Positions 1 to 6,787 of a stretch of 57,500 nt of DNA are shown here, in pieces. The translations under genes and the position numbers were made by a program. Location: contig CAUYUJ010012559.1 in NCBI GenBank assembly GCA_963575745.1, positions 267,920-325,419 on the forward strand, read 5' to 3'. The notes beneath the pieces were generated by a model. That model searched no databases. It was not told the DNA's origin and saw nothing but the letters and a program-made list of their open reading frames with translations. Each line of letters starts with the position of its first letter. Positions within the stretch are counted from its first letter, which is position 1. Source of the DNA: Prorocentrum cordatum. Its lineage: Eukaryota > Sar > Dinophyceae > Prorocentrales > Prorocentraceae.

Positions 1-587
1 TTCTCGTGAGGGAGCGCGAGGGGGATTGCGGCGCCCAAGACCACCCTGGCGGCGTTCTGTAGGGCCTGGAGCTGCGAGCCCACCGCTGCGGTGTCGATGT
101 CGGTCGTCGATTTCACGTTGAAGCGGACGGTGATCTCGTGGTCCGTGTCGTTGTAGCTGCCGATTCCCGTCACCGCCGTCCCGTTCGCGTCCTTCATCAT
201 CTCGTTGAGATCCTCGGAGCACTTCGTGGCGTCCTCGACGGAGAACCCGCTGCCGGCCGGCTGGACGTAGCACGGCGGTTCGACCGTCTCAGCGTCCTCG
301 GTCGTCTCATTCTCCGCCGTCTCATTCTCCGCACCCGCCGCCGCCGCCTTGCTCACAAAGTCGGGCACTCTGGCGCTCTTCCCGCGCGGCGCAGCTGGTC
401 TCAACGCGCTGGTCCCCTCCCCAGCGCCAGCCGCCACGGAGCAGACAGCCCCCACGAGCAGCGCGGCTGCGCAGAGGGCCGCCGCGGCGCGCCAGGGCCG
501 CGGCGGCGAGGGTGCAGCTCGGAGCGGCTCCTCGGCGGCGTCGCTCTGCGGCTCGGCGAACAGCCGGGCGGCGGCGTACCCGGACAT
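1..587 (-). CDS. Type II membrane protein of unknown function, N-terminal part (runs off the window)
   Basis: Reading from ATG at 587-585 the frame stays open for 195 codons to the window edge, with no intron seen. I do not recognise the protein. Residues 1-33 are a polar, Pro/Arg-containing N-terminus; residues about 34-55 are an Ala/Leu/Val-rich hydrophobic stretch that looks like a signal anchor; the rest is acidic and soluble-looking, with two cysteines (106 and 123) and four N-glycosylation sequons (N88, N93, N135, N146), which suggests a lumenal or extracellular domain. The start is chosen because it is the first ATG of this frame after the relict spliced leader, giving a 118-base leader. 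Codons strongly favour G or C at the third position. Lack of introns together with the leader relic suggests a retroposed cDNA copy. Function unknown; the reading frame itself is well supported. Confidence 0.8.
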   Translation of the reverse strand, partial: MSGYAAARLFAEPQSDAAEEPLRAAPSPPRPWRAAAALCAAALLVGAVCSVAAGAGEGTSALRPAAPRGKSARVPDFVSKAAAAGAENETAENETTEDAETVEPPCYVQPAGSGFSVEDATKCSEDLNEMMKDANGTAVTGIGSYNDTDHEITVRFNVKSTTDIDTAAVGSQLQALQNAARVVLGAAIPLALPHE

Positions 588-689
588 CGTCTGCAGCGCG
601 ATCGCGCGTGGGGGAACTCGTGGAAGTCGGGGCGCGGGGCGGCGAGGGTGCAGCGCGGAGCTGACGTCCCTCCAGGCTCGGGTGGCTTG

Positions 690-727
690 CTTGAGACAGA
701 AGCGGCTTGAGCCAAAATGGCTACTGA
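690..727 (-). other. Relict dinoflagellate spliced leader (DinoSL) at the 5' end of a retroposed gene
   Basis: On the minus strand 727-706 matches the 22-nt dinoflagellate spliced leader (consensus ending in TTTTGGCTCAAG) at all positions but one (A for C at position 3). In dinoflagellates this leader is added to nuclear mRNAs by trans-splicing, so finding it in genomic DNA upstream of a gene is the known signature of a mature mRNA that was reverse transcribed and reinserted. The next 16 bases (705-690) end in CTCAAG and match the leader's 3' part at 11 of 16 positions, as if a second, older relic sits behind the first. The AAG at the end can serve as acceptor for new trans-splicing. Confidence 0.9.
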
Positions 728-1333
728 AATCTTGGACGCACCTTGGGCCGTCTGGGAGCTTCTGTGAGCCGCGCCAGGAGGCCACAGGCACCGAAAGCAC
801 ATATGCGTTTCAATTTGTTGTGCTATCCCGCTATCCCACCTGTTCGGCCTTAAAGGCGCGCGCAAGACGGCAGAATAGGCCCCAAAGATCACCCCGGGAC
901 GTCTTCCAAGCCCCCATAAGAAGCGCCAGGTGTGCCATTAGGCCCTCTGAGGGTCCAAGAGTGGAACCACGACATTACATTGCGAGCACGTTCCCCTAAG
1001 ATGGCCAGCGAGACCGCTGGGAGGCCACCAAGACGCCTCCAGCAGGCCCCCAAGAGGCCCCCAAAAGGCCCCAAGAGGCCCCCAGGAGGCCCTGGTCGGG
1101 CCCAAAGGCTCCGAACAGGCCTCCAAGAGGCCCCGCAAAGAGACCCATGACTCATCTAAAAGGCAGTTGGTGCACAACCCAGGCACGATGGCGGGGTCGG
1201 CCAAAGGTGGTGTGCTTCGCCACGCCTTGCACCACAGCGCTTTGCACTGTGCTTCGCCTCATTGCAGAAAGAACATCCCTGACTGTGGTCGCGCGAAGTG
1301 AAGTCTTAACAAGCGTAGAGGCGTGGAAGCTGG
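728..1333. other. Spacer with a short degenerate AGGCCCCCAAG repeat
   Basis: No gene is seen. At 1020-1150 the plus strand carries about ten degenerate copies of a 12-13 base unit built on GGCCCCCAAGAGG. The same motif, often reversed, fills much larger blocks at 20.87-21.40, 28.0-28.43, 49.2-50.7 and 51.63-51.87 kb, so this is a small outlier of that family. The rest is unique sequence of moderate GC with short chance frames on both strands. Confidence 0.6.
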
Positions 1334-1507
1334 TCAGCTACCCGAGCTGCTGCCTGCGCAGGATGCCGAGTTAGACTCGTCGTCTCCCGGTTGGTAGGAG
1401 GCGCCGAGCTCCACAGACCGAGGCGCGCACACGCGCAGCACTCCCAGCCAACAGCGCGCTGCAAGTTCGTCTGGGCGCGCCAAAAGCGACCTCGGGCGGC
1501 ACATGGG
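1334..1507 (-). CDS. Candidate terminal exon, unknown protein
   Basis: A minus-strand frame opens after a possible acceptor (GGGAG/CCCATG at 1508) and runs 57 codons to TGA at 1336-1334. About 70 percent of codons end in G or C. The end is Ser/Ala-rich (DDESNSASCAGSSSGS). It would suit the last exon of the gene whose coiled-coil exon lies at 1998-1885, but no link is shown, and the plus strand is also open here. The product is not recognised. Confidence 0.3.
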   Translation of the reverse strand, partial: PMCRPRSLLARPDELAARCWLGVLRVCAPRSVELGASYQPGDDESNSASCAGSSSGS

Positions 1508-1600
1508 CTCCCCAGAGACCCCTGGCGTCGTGAGTTTCGCAAGACGTGGAGCCCCCAGAGGCGTCGACCCCTTCCCCGCGACCATTGCTTCCTCCCCAGA

Positions 1601-1781
1601 CCCCCTCGAGTCATGAAAAAAACACGACAGGAGGTTTTTCGCTATGTTCGGCCTCTGGGGGCCCTCACCGGGCCTCGGGCCGTGAAAAACGGCTCAGGAT
1701 GAAAAGCCGGTCCTGGGGAATGGGTCTGGACCTCTGGAGGTCGCGTCATGGAAAAAATCCTGACGTCGGAGATCTGGGTCC
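1601..1781 (+). repeat. F3 dispersed element, copy A
   Basis: A block of about 180 bp that begins CCCCTCGAGTCATGAAAA and ends with TCATG, an A-run, TGACGTCGG and CTGGG. Near-identical blocks occur at 19681-19862, 22793-22972 and 26979-27156, and in reverse at 20343-20440 and 24711-24880. All share the middle CTCTGGGGGCCCTCRCCGGG and the pair GTCAAAAAC / GGATGAAAAGCC. Its two ends are also found at the two ends of methyltransferase intron 2, so the family may be introner-derived. Confidence 0.8.
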
Positions 1782-1884
1782 CGAGTCCTTTCTGGACGGC
1801 CCCGGGGCCTGGCGAGGGCCCCCAGAGCCCGAACACGGCCGGAAGCCGACGATGTTCCAAGGCGAAAGGAGGTCTGGGAAGCAC

Positions 1885-1998
1885 CCCACGGGCCGCGCGG
1901 CAGCGGCGTCCGAGCCTGGGCCGCGACCAGGGCCGCCAGCTGCTCACGCGCGGCACGCAGGGTCTGCAGCAGGAGCTGCCGCCGCTCCTGGGCTGCGA
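1885..1998 (-). CDS. Coiled-coil exon, possibly kinesin stalk
   Basis: The minus strand is open and codes an alanine/leucine/glutamine-rich helix: AAQERRQLLLQTLRAAREQL, followed by a second heptad run and a Pro/Arg end. Leu/Ala spacing fits a coiled coil. It is bounded by an AG acceptor (2000-1999, GCGAG/TC) and a GT donor (1884-1883, GTGGG/GTGC). The acceptor lies only 12 bases from an F1 element. It sits downstream of the kinesin motor exons in the same orientation, so a stalk segment is a natural guess, but 4.7 kb separates them and the exon at 5074-4959 intervenes. Coding status fairly sure, gene membership not. Confidence 0.6.
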
Positions 1999-2011
1999 CT
2001 CGCGGCAGGGG

Positions 2012-2167
2012 TTAGGTCGGGCATGTCCTCCTACAGGCGGATGTTGGAGGACAAACAAAAATTGCAAAACAGATCCAAAAAAGGTCAAAACTCGCAGAAA
2101 GTCGTCCCCACTCTGTTTTGGGACTACTGTCGAAGATTCCTCCAATAGAGGGACAGGCCCGACTCAA
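2012..2167. mobile_element. F1 TIR element, copy 1, with 8-bp target-site duplication
   Basis: A 156-bp element with terminal inverted repeats: left end TTAGGTCGGGC, right end complement TTGAGTCGGGC, the similarity continuing into a CTGTCCC..TACAGG-like segment. It is flanked by the perfect 8-bp direct repeat GGCAGGGG at 2004-2011 and 2168-2175. It has no coding capacity, so it is a MITE-type non-autonomous DNA element. It lies between two minus-strand coding frames (about 2278-2164 and 1998-1885). GT at 2163-2162 inside its terminal repeat and AG at 2000-1999 give a 165-nt intron that joins those frames without a stop. Confidence 0.85.
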
Positions 2168-2278
2168 GGCAGGGGCTGGGCTGCCGCGGGAGGGGCCCCG
2201 CAGCAAGGACCTGTCCTTTGTCGCGGCGGCGGCGGACGCACCGGCGCGGGAGAGCCGGGCCAGTCTGCGCCAGGGCGA
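2164..2278 (-). CDS. Candidate exon upstream of the coiled-coil exon
   Basis: The minus strand is open with a basic, Ser/Ala/Pro-rich reading (WRRLARLSRAGASAAAATKD then a Gly/Pro/Ser segment) that ends at a GT donor inside the F1 terminal repeat. Ending one base into a codon, it joins in phase to the coiled-coil exon across the 165-nt intron. The left limit is uncertain: AG acceptors exist near 2278-2265. The plus strand also has an open, plausible frame here, so strand and exon limits are tentative. Confidence 0.4.
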
Positions 2279-2395
2279 GCTACACCGAATGCGCAGGGGA
2301 AGGACGATGGAGGCCGCGGAGAGACGGGGCAGCGGGAAGGCGGGGCGCTCAGCCCGGAACAAACTGCAAGCAACAATGACTGGAGGAACAGAAAA

Positions 2396-2530
2396 CGGCA
2401 TAAACACAAACAGTTGGCGTTCCGCGTGGATCTCTTGGATCTGCGCTTGGCCCCCCTCCCAGGTTCGGCGCCAAAACGTGGGCCAGCAGGTGGAGCCAAC
2501 ATGCATCGTGTTGACACGGACGTGTTGAAC
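2396..2530. repeat. F2 foldback element, decayed copy
   Basis: Carries the F2 hallmarks in weak form: ATAAACACAAACAG, then TTCCGCGTGGATCTCTTGG and a GCGCTTGG core, with an inverted partner around GGGCCAGCAGG and AACATGC. Better copies are at 5917-6076, 8239-8386, 11156-11258 and 24290-24459. Confidence 0.45.
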
Positions 2531-2575
2531 ACGGTATGTGCTGCGTTTCACAACAGACGCATCCAGGCAGCTAAG

Positions 2576-2738
2576 ATCGGCGGCGAGCGAGGGGGGAAGT
2601 GAGAAGGAGAAGGCCTTCTCAGAGGGTTTGGAAGTCCCCGGCCTTCTGAGAAGCATTCTAGGCTTTCGAGAAACAGCCCCGCCGCCTTCTGAGAAGGCCT
2701 TTTCTCCCTCTCACTCCCCCCCCTCGCTCGCCGCCGAT
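2576..2738. mobile_element. F4 TIR element, complete copy with about 45-bp inverted repeats
   Basis: A 163-bp foldback element. Its left arm starts ATCGGCGGCGAGCGAGGGGG, continues through AGTGAGAAGGAGAAGGCC and TTCTCAGA; the right arm is its near-perfect inverse ending CCCTCGCTCGCCGCCGAT. The core contains further GGCCTTCTGAGAAG palindromes. No coding capacity. The same ends bound methyltransferase intron 4 (23334-22614), which makes this copy the best model of the intact element. No clear target-site duplication is seen. Confidence 0.85.
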
Positions 2739-2803
2739 AAGAACGGCATCGATACCCTCTGGCGTCCGCACCTGGAGGGGTAAAAGACAGTTTTTTGGGA
2801 ATC

Positions 2804-3009
2804 GGCGATAGCCCGGGTTATCCGGAGGGGGGAAGGGGAGGAAGAAGGGGCCGGCCGATAACCTGACCTTCGCGCCGTGGGCAGCCCTGCACATGCCCGC
2901 GCGCCCCCCCCCCCATCCCGGACCTGCACGAGCGGCAAGGTCAGGTTATCCTGAGGGGGAGGGGGGGTAGGGGGGGGGGGGGGCAAGCCCGATAACCAGG
3001 GTTGTCGCC
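2804..3009. repeat. Nested foldback structure
   Basis: Two nested inverted repeats: an outer pair beginning GGCGATAGCCCGGGTTATC at 2804 and its inverse ending at 3009 (15 of 19 matching), and a perfect inner pair GATAACCTGACCTT (near 2858) with AAGGTCAGGTTATC (near 2937). G-runs lie between the arms. It looks like another short non-autonomous element, possibly one inserted in another. No gene seen. Confidence 0.6.
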
Positions 3010-3066
3010 GGAGCCTAAACAGAAACCAGCAGTCTCCAAAGGGGCCCCGCCCACCCCCGGAGGAGG

Positions 3067-3451
3067 AGGCGCCAGGGAGGAGGAGGAGGAGGAGGAGGAG
3101 GAGGAGGAGGAGGAGGAGGAGGAGGAGGAGGAGGATGCCCGCGCTGTGAAGCGGACGCGGCGCGAACAGGCCCAGGCCACCCCCGTCGCCCCACGCGCGC
3201 TCCCGCCGCGGGGAGGGCGCTGCACGAGCGCGCGAGGGGCCGTCGCCGCGGGCGCCCTCGCGCCGCGCAGCGCCCCGCCCGCCCAGGAGGAAGGGCAGCC
3301 CCTCGGCCCTCCTCCTCCTCCTCCTCCTCCCTCCTCCTCCTCCTCCTCCTCCTCCTCCTCCTCCTCCTCCTCCTCCTCCTCTCCTCCCACCCTCCTCCTC
3401 CTCCTCCCTCCTCCTCCTCCTCCTCCTCCTCCTCCTCCTCCTCCTCCTCCC
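3067..3451. repeat. (GGA)n - GC-rich island - (CCT)n block, candidate exon island
   Basis: A (GGA)n run at 3067-3134 and a (CCT)n run at 3309-3451 face each other across a 174-bp non-repetitive island of very high GC. The same arrangement, in the same orientation, surrounds proven or likely minus-strand exons at 6.7, 16.4 and 22.5 kb, so the island may be an exon. All six frames are largely open because the island is so GC-rich; I cannot choose a frame and recognise no protein. Confidence 0.45.
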
Positions 3452-3599
3452 CAGCGCGAAGCCCAGGCCCCCTCGCGCCGTGACAGAATCCCGACGGGAG
3501 GCTTTTCGCCATCTTCCTGGACCGCCTCGCCTCCGGGGTCGGTCTAGGTGCCCCCCCCTGGTCGGGGGCGGGGGCACCACGGGCGGCGAAGGTGCCCAT

Positions 3600-3713
3600 A
3601 GATAGATAGGTAGATCGATTGATTGATTGATGGGTGCAAATTATATATATGTGTGTGCACGCGTACGGATATACCATGTGAAAAAAGATGGATACACTTA
3701 CAAACATACATTC

Positions 3714-3776
<63 letters not shown>

Positions 3777-3995
3777 CATACCTACCTACCTCCCTACCTC
3801 CCTACCTCCCTACCTCCCTACCTCCCTACCTCCCTACCTCCCTACCTACCTACCTACCTACCTACCTACCTACCTACCTACCTACCTATATACCTACATG
3901 CCTACATATATACATTCACGCATGCATGCTTGCATGCATACATGCATACATTCATACGTGCAAACATACACACAAACATACATATAGACATACAT
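3600..3995. repeat. Run of microsatellites: GATA-like, (TA)n, (CCTACCTC)n, (CATA)n
   Basis: Consecutive simple repeats: TAGATAGG and GATT units (3600-3632), alternating TA/CATA (3713-3772), then CCTACCTC and CCTA units (3779-3895) and degenerate CATA/CATG units to 3995. The Tyr/Leu/Pro-rich translations are products of the repeats. Confidence 0.9.
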
Positions 3996-4958
3996 GCCAT
4001 CGCGGCCTGGACTCCGGTGTACAGCTTCGTAGACACGCGGTCGCGTGGGCATGCTGGCATCGCGAGCGCAGAACGCATCCATATCACCTCCCTCGCGGTC
4101 TGGATTCCAGGGCGCGGTTCCGTGGATGCGGGGTCGCATGGACGCGTCACGCGCGGGGCCTCCGCGAAAAAAACGCCCCAGGTATACCTGGGTCGCGGCC
4201 CAGGGGCCCAGCCGCACGGCCGTGGGTACGGATGTGCTCCCCACGCGGAAGGGCACTGACACCTGGAGGGGCAGCAATAGGGGAGGGGAAGGGGGGGGGG
4301 AGGGAGGAGGGGCGGGGGAATCGGAACCGGAACCATGGCACACGAGAAGTATCAATGGGAGCAGGCGGGGGAGGAGCGGGAGGAGCAGAAGGTATGGACA
4401 GCAGAACTAAGTTGGGAGGCGCAGTCCTGTTCCCCCATGGAGAATAACTCGCGGCGTCGCGGGCGGAGCCCCTTGCCGTGCCGGTCAGGCGTGGCAGTTC
4501 CTTGGCATAGCAGTCCAGCGTGAAAAACGATGGACCAAGAACACAGCAAAAAACACTCTCCTCCTCCTCCTCCTCCTCCTCCTTCTCCTTTTCCTCCTCC
4601 TCCTCAAGGAAGCCGGCGTGCTACGAGGTCCAGCTCTGAAATGCAAGCCCCCTTGGGAAGACGGGCAAGTCCAACCTCCGAGCGGTCGAGAGGGGTGCTT
4701 GACCTGCCCGCTACGCAGCGGCCGCGGCGTGGAACACCGCGCGAGGACTGCTCAGCCGGAGGCGAATGCGCAAGGCCTAGCCATCTCACCCCAGTCACTG
4801 ACCTCCCCTGAGGGTGTGCGCACTCTTCTTCCTCGTCCGACACGGTTCCCGTCCATCCGCTATTGTTCCGCATGTGCGCGACAAGCTTGTGAAAGCGGGG
4901 TGGCTGCGGACCAGCTCGGTCGTAAGGTGCTGTGGTGCCAACCACATGCGTGTCATAC
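3996..4958. other. Unique spacer with a short (CTC)n run
   Basis: Mostly non-repetitive, moderate GC. A G-rich purine stretch lies at 4275-4320 and a (CTC)n run at 4559-4603. Open frames exist on both strands but none has convincing splice sites or a recognisable product. It forms the intron downstream of the exon ending at 4959, if that exon is real. Confidence 0.5.
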
Positions 4959-5074
4959 CTGGAGACATTCTGGAAGATCAGGGGCTCCGAGAGGTCGCCC
5001 AGCGCGCGCTCCGAAGACGCGTTGAGCCACTCTGATTTGAGCGTCGCGAACTGCTTGGCGTCACGGCGTCGCAT
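4959..5074 (-). CDS. Internal exon, unknown protein
   Basis: A well-formed minus-strand exon of 116 bases: pyrimidine-rich tract and acceptor TTTATAG at 5075-5076, donor AG/GTATGA at 4958. The frame starts with ATG directly after the acceptor and is strongly G/C-ending. It encodes a charged, soluble sequence including DAKQFATLKSEWLNASSERA and LSEPLIFQNVS. I do not recognise the family. It lies between the kinesin motor exons and the coiled-coil exon in the same orientation, so it could be kinesin tail or a separate gene. It leaves the reading frame two bases into a codon. Confidence 0.6.
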
Positions 5075-5916
5075 CTATAAAGCAGCAGCCGTGGCGTAAT
5101 CCACCAGTTCGTACTGCGAGAGAAACGAAGATCTCCCCTTCACTGCTTATTGATGTTTCGGTCCCCATTGTTACAACCGTCGCCAATGTCATTGTATAGC
5201 TGAACGATGCTACTGTTTCCCCCGTGTCGGATTGGAACCCTCCGGGAAGGGAGACAGAATAGAACACACTTGCATTCATAAAGTGTCGTATTGCAGCTGG
5301 TGCCACTTGCAGCCTCATGGGAACGGGGCCTTCGACATCTGATTCACTGGGACAGTCAGGATTGAGCACCTTCGAAGGGCCCTTGTCATGCTACTGCACG
5401 GAGCCGTCGTGATGTTGTTCCCCGGGTTCGGGTGCACGATGGCCGCCAAACACGACCTCCAACCCCCAAGCTGGCTTTGAGAATCATCATCGCCACTGTT
5501 TTTTTTTCCTCCTCGATATATCCGCAAACGAGACGATAAACGCTGTACAACTCCGGACCTGCGAGCCGTGGCCCCTGACCCAGGCCGGAGTAGAAGTGAA
5601 TGAAAACGGCGTGGCGTTGCCGCTCCTGGCCGCTTTCGCGGTGCCACGCGCGTCGGAACACGACGGGCCAGGACGCCTGGGGCGATGCTCACCAGGCACG
5701 TGCGAACCGCATCTTGCTCTCGCTCCGACCACAACTATGCCGACAGCCGCAATCAGTGATCACAGTGCCAACGACGTGCGCCTCCGTGGCCGCCTGCGCC
5801 GCCAAAAACACTGCGATGCTCAAAACGTGTGGAGTTGGGAATCGCCTCCACGACCACGTTGGCTCTGCCTTCAGCGCCATCGACGCCAAGGAAAATTGCA
5901 GGACCAAAGATCTGCA
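5075..5916 (-). other. Unique region with several open minus-strand frames
   Basis: About 840 bp of non-repetitive, roughly 50 percent GC sequence, unusual in this window. On the minus strand successive frames look protein-like: a possible secretory start around 5850-5770 (hydrophobic VLSIAVFLAAQAATEA), then at 5369-5061 a 102-codon beta-rich stretch (HFMNASVFYSVSLPGG, VASFSYTMTLATVVTMG) in another frame. Codon choice is not G/C-biased and the frames do not join by obvious splice sites. It may be an old, broken gene or simply intron. Confidence 0.3.
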
Positions 5917-6076
5917 TTAACATAAACTTTCGAAGCTCCGTGCGAATTTCTTGGATCGGGCGCTGTGGCCCCTCCCTGGCGCGCGGAGCGCGCCATGGGC
6001 GGCGCTTGAAGCACCGCCTGGGGGGTCCAGCGCCGATCCCGGACATTCGAGCGGAGCGTCGAATGTTTACACCAGT
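5917..6076. mobile_element. F2 foldback element, copy
   Basis: About 160 bp with long inverted arms: left ACATAAACTTTCGAAGCTCC, through TTTCTTGGATCGGGCGCTG; right GGTCCAGCGCCGATCCCGG through CGAATGTTTACACC. The arms pair over roughly 45 bp with mismatches. No coding capacity. Other copies lie at 2396, 8239, 11156, 18100 (right half only) and 24290. Confidence 0.75.
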
Positions 6077-6720
6077 TCAGTCTTGTCGAGGGATTTGACA
6101 TGTATCGGCGGTGGACAAACCTCCAATTAGTAAACCTCCCTCGAGTGAAAAAGGCCTAGGACCGAAACCGACGGACCTGGACAAGCAAAAATGACAGCCG
6201 CGACGCCCTCTCGCGAACCGAAAACAGCCAATTCGCTAATCGACGTGTCAGGGTAGGAGGTCGATCAACCTCCGACAGGTAAGCGACGTGCCCACTCTCG
6301 ACGCCCCGCCGAGGAGAGAGCCGTCCCGAGCCCGCGCGCGGCCTCGGCGCCCGCGCAGCGCAGAGTGCGCGCCGCCGCGAGCCGCGCGCCACGGCCCGAG
6401 CCAGGCCAGGCGGCCTGGCCCACAGCGTTGCTGCGGGAGGCCCGAGGGAGGAGTGGTAGGAGGAGGTGGGAAAGGGGGAGGGAAGAGCGGGGAAGAGGAG
6501 GAGACGGACGAGGAGGACGACGAGGAGGACGACAAGGAGGAGGAGGAGGAGGAGGAGGCGGAGGAGGAGGAGGAGGGAGGAGAAGGAGGAGCGAGGAGCA
6601 AGGAGCGAGGAGCGAGGAGCGAGGAGCGAGGAGCGAGGAGCGAGGAGGAGGAGGAGGAAGGGAGGAGGAGGAGGAGGAGGAGCAGTCCTCCCCCGCGTCG
6701 CCCGACCGGCCGATGGCGAC
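6077..6720. other. Spacer and (GGA)n tract before the kinesin exon
   Basis: 6077-6440 is unique, GC-rich towards its end. 6440-6683 is a (GGA)n-type purine tract that includes six tandem copies of GAGCGAGGA at about 6590-6645. In kinesin orientation this is the start of the intron downstream of the exon that ends at 6721. No further exon was recognised. Confidence 0.6.
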
Positions 6721-6787
6721 TCGCGCGCAGGTGCCGAAGCGCAGGGTGGAGAGCGTCTCCTGGCTCTGCGGCGCGCGCGCCGAGGGC
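6721..6787 (-). CDS. Kinesin motor exon C (last motor helix)
   Basis: Encodes PSARAPQSQETLSTLRFG and TCAR, the final helix of the kinesin motor domain. The donor is CGCGA/GTCGCC at 6720. The 5' limit is set by homology: one base completes the serine codon left open by exon B, then CCC TCG. The bases just upstream are CCCGGT, so there is no AG acceptor at that point; the nearest AG (in CCGCAG/AGCC) would remove seven residues and shift the frame. Either the acceptor is non-standard or a few bases differ. Confidence 0.8.
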
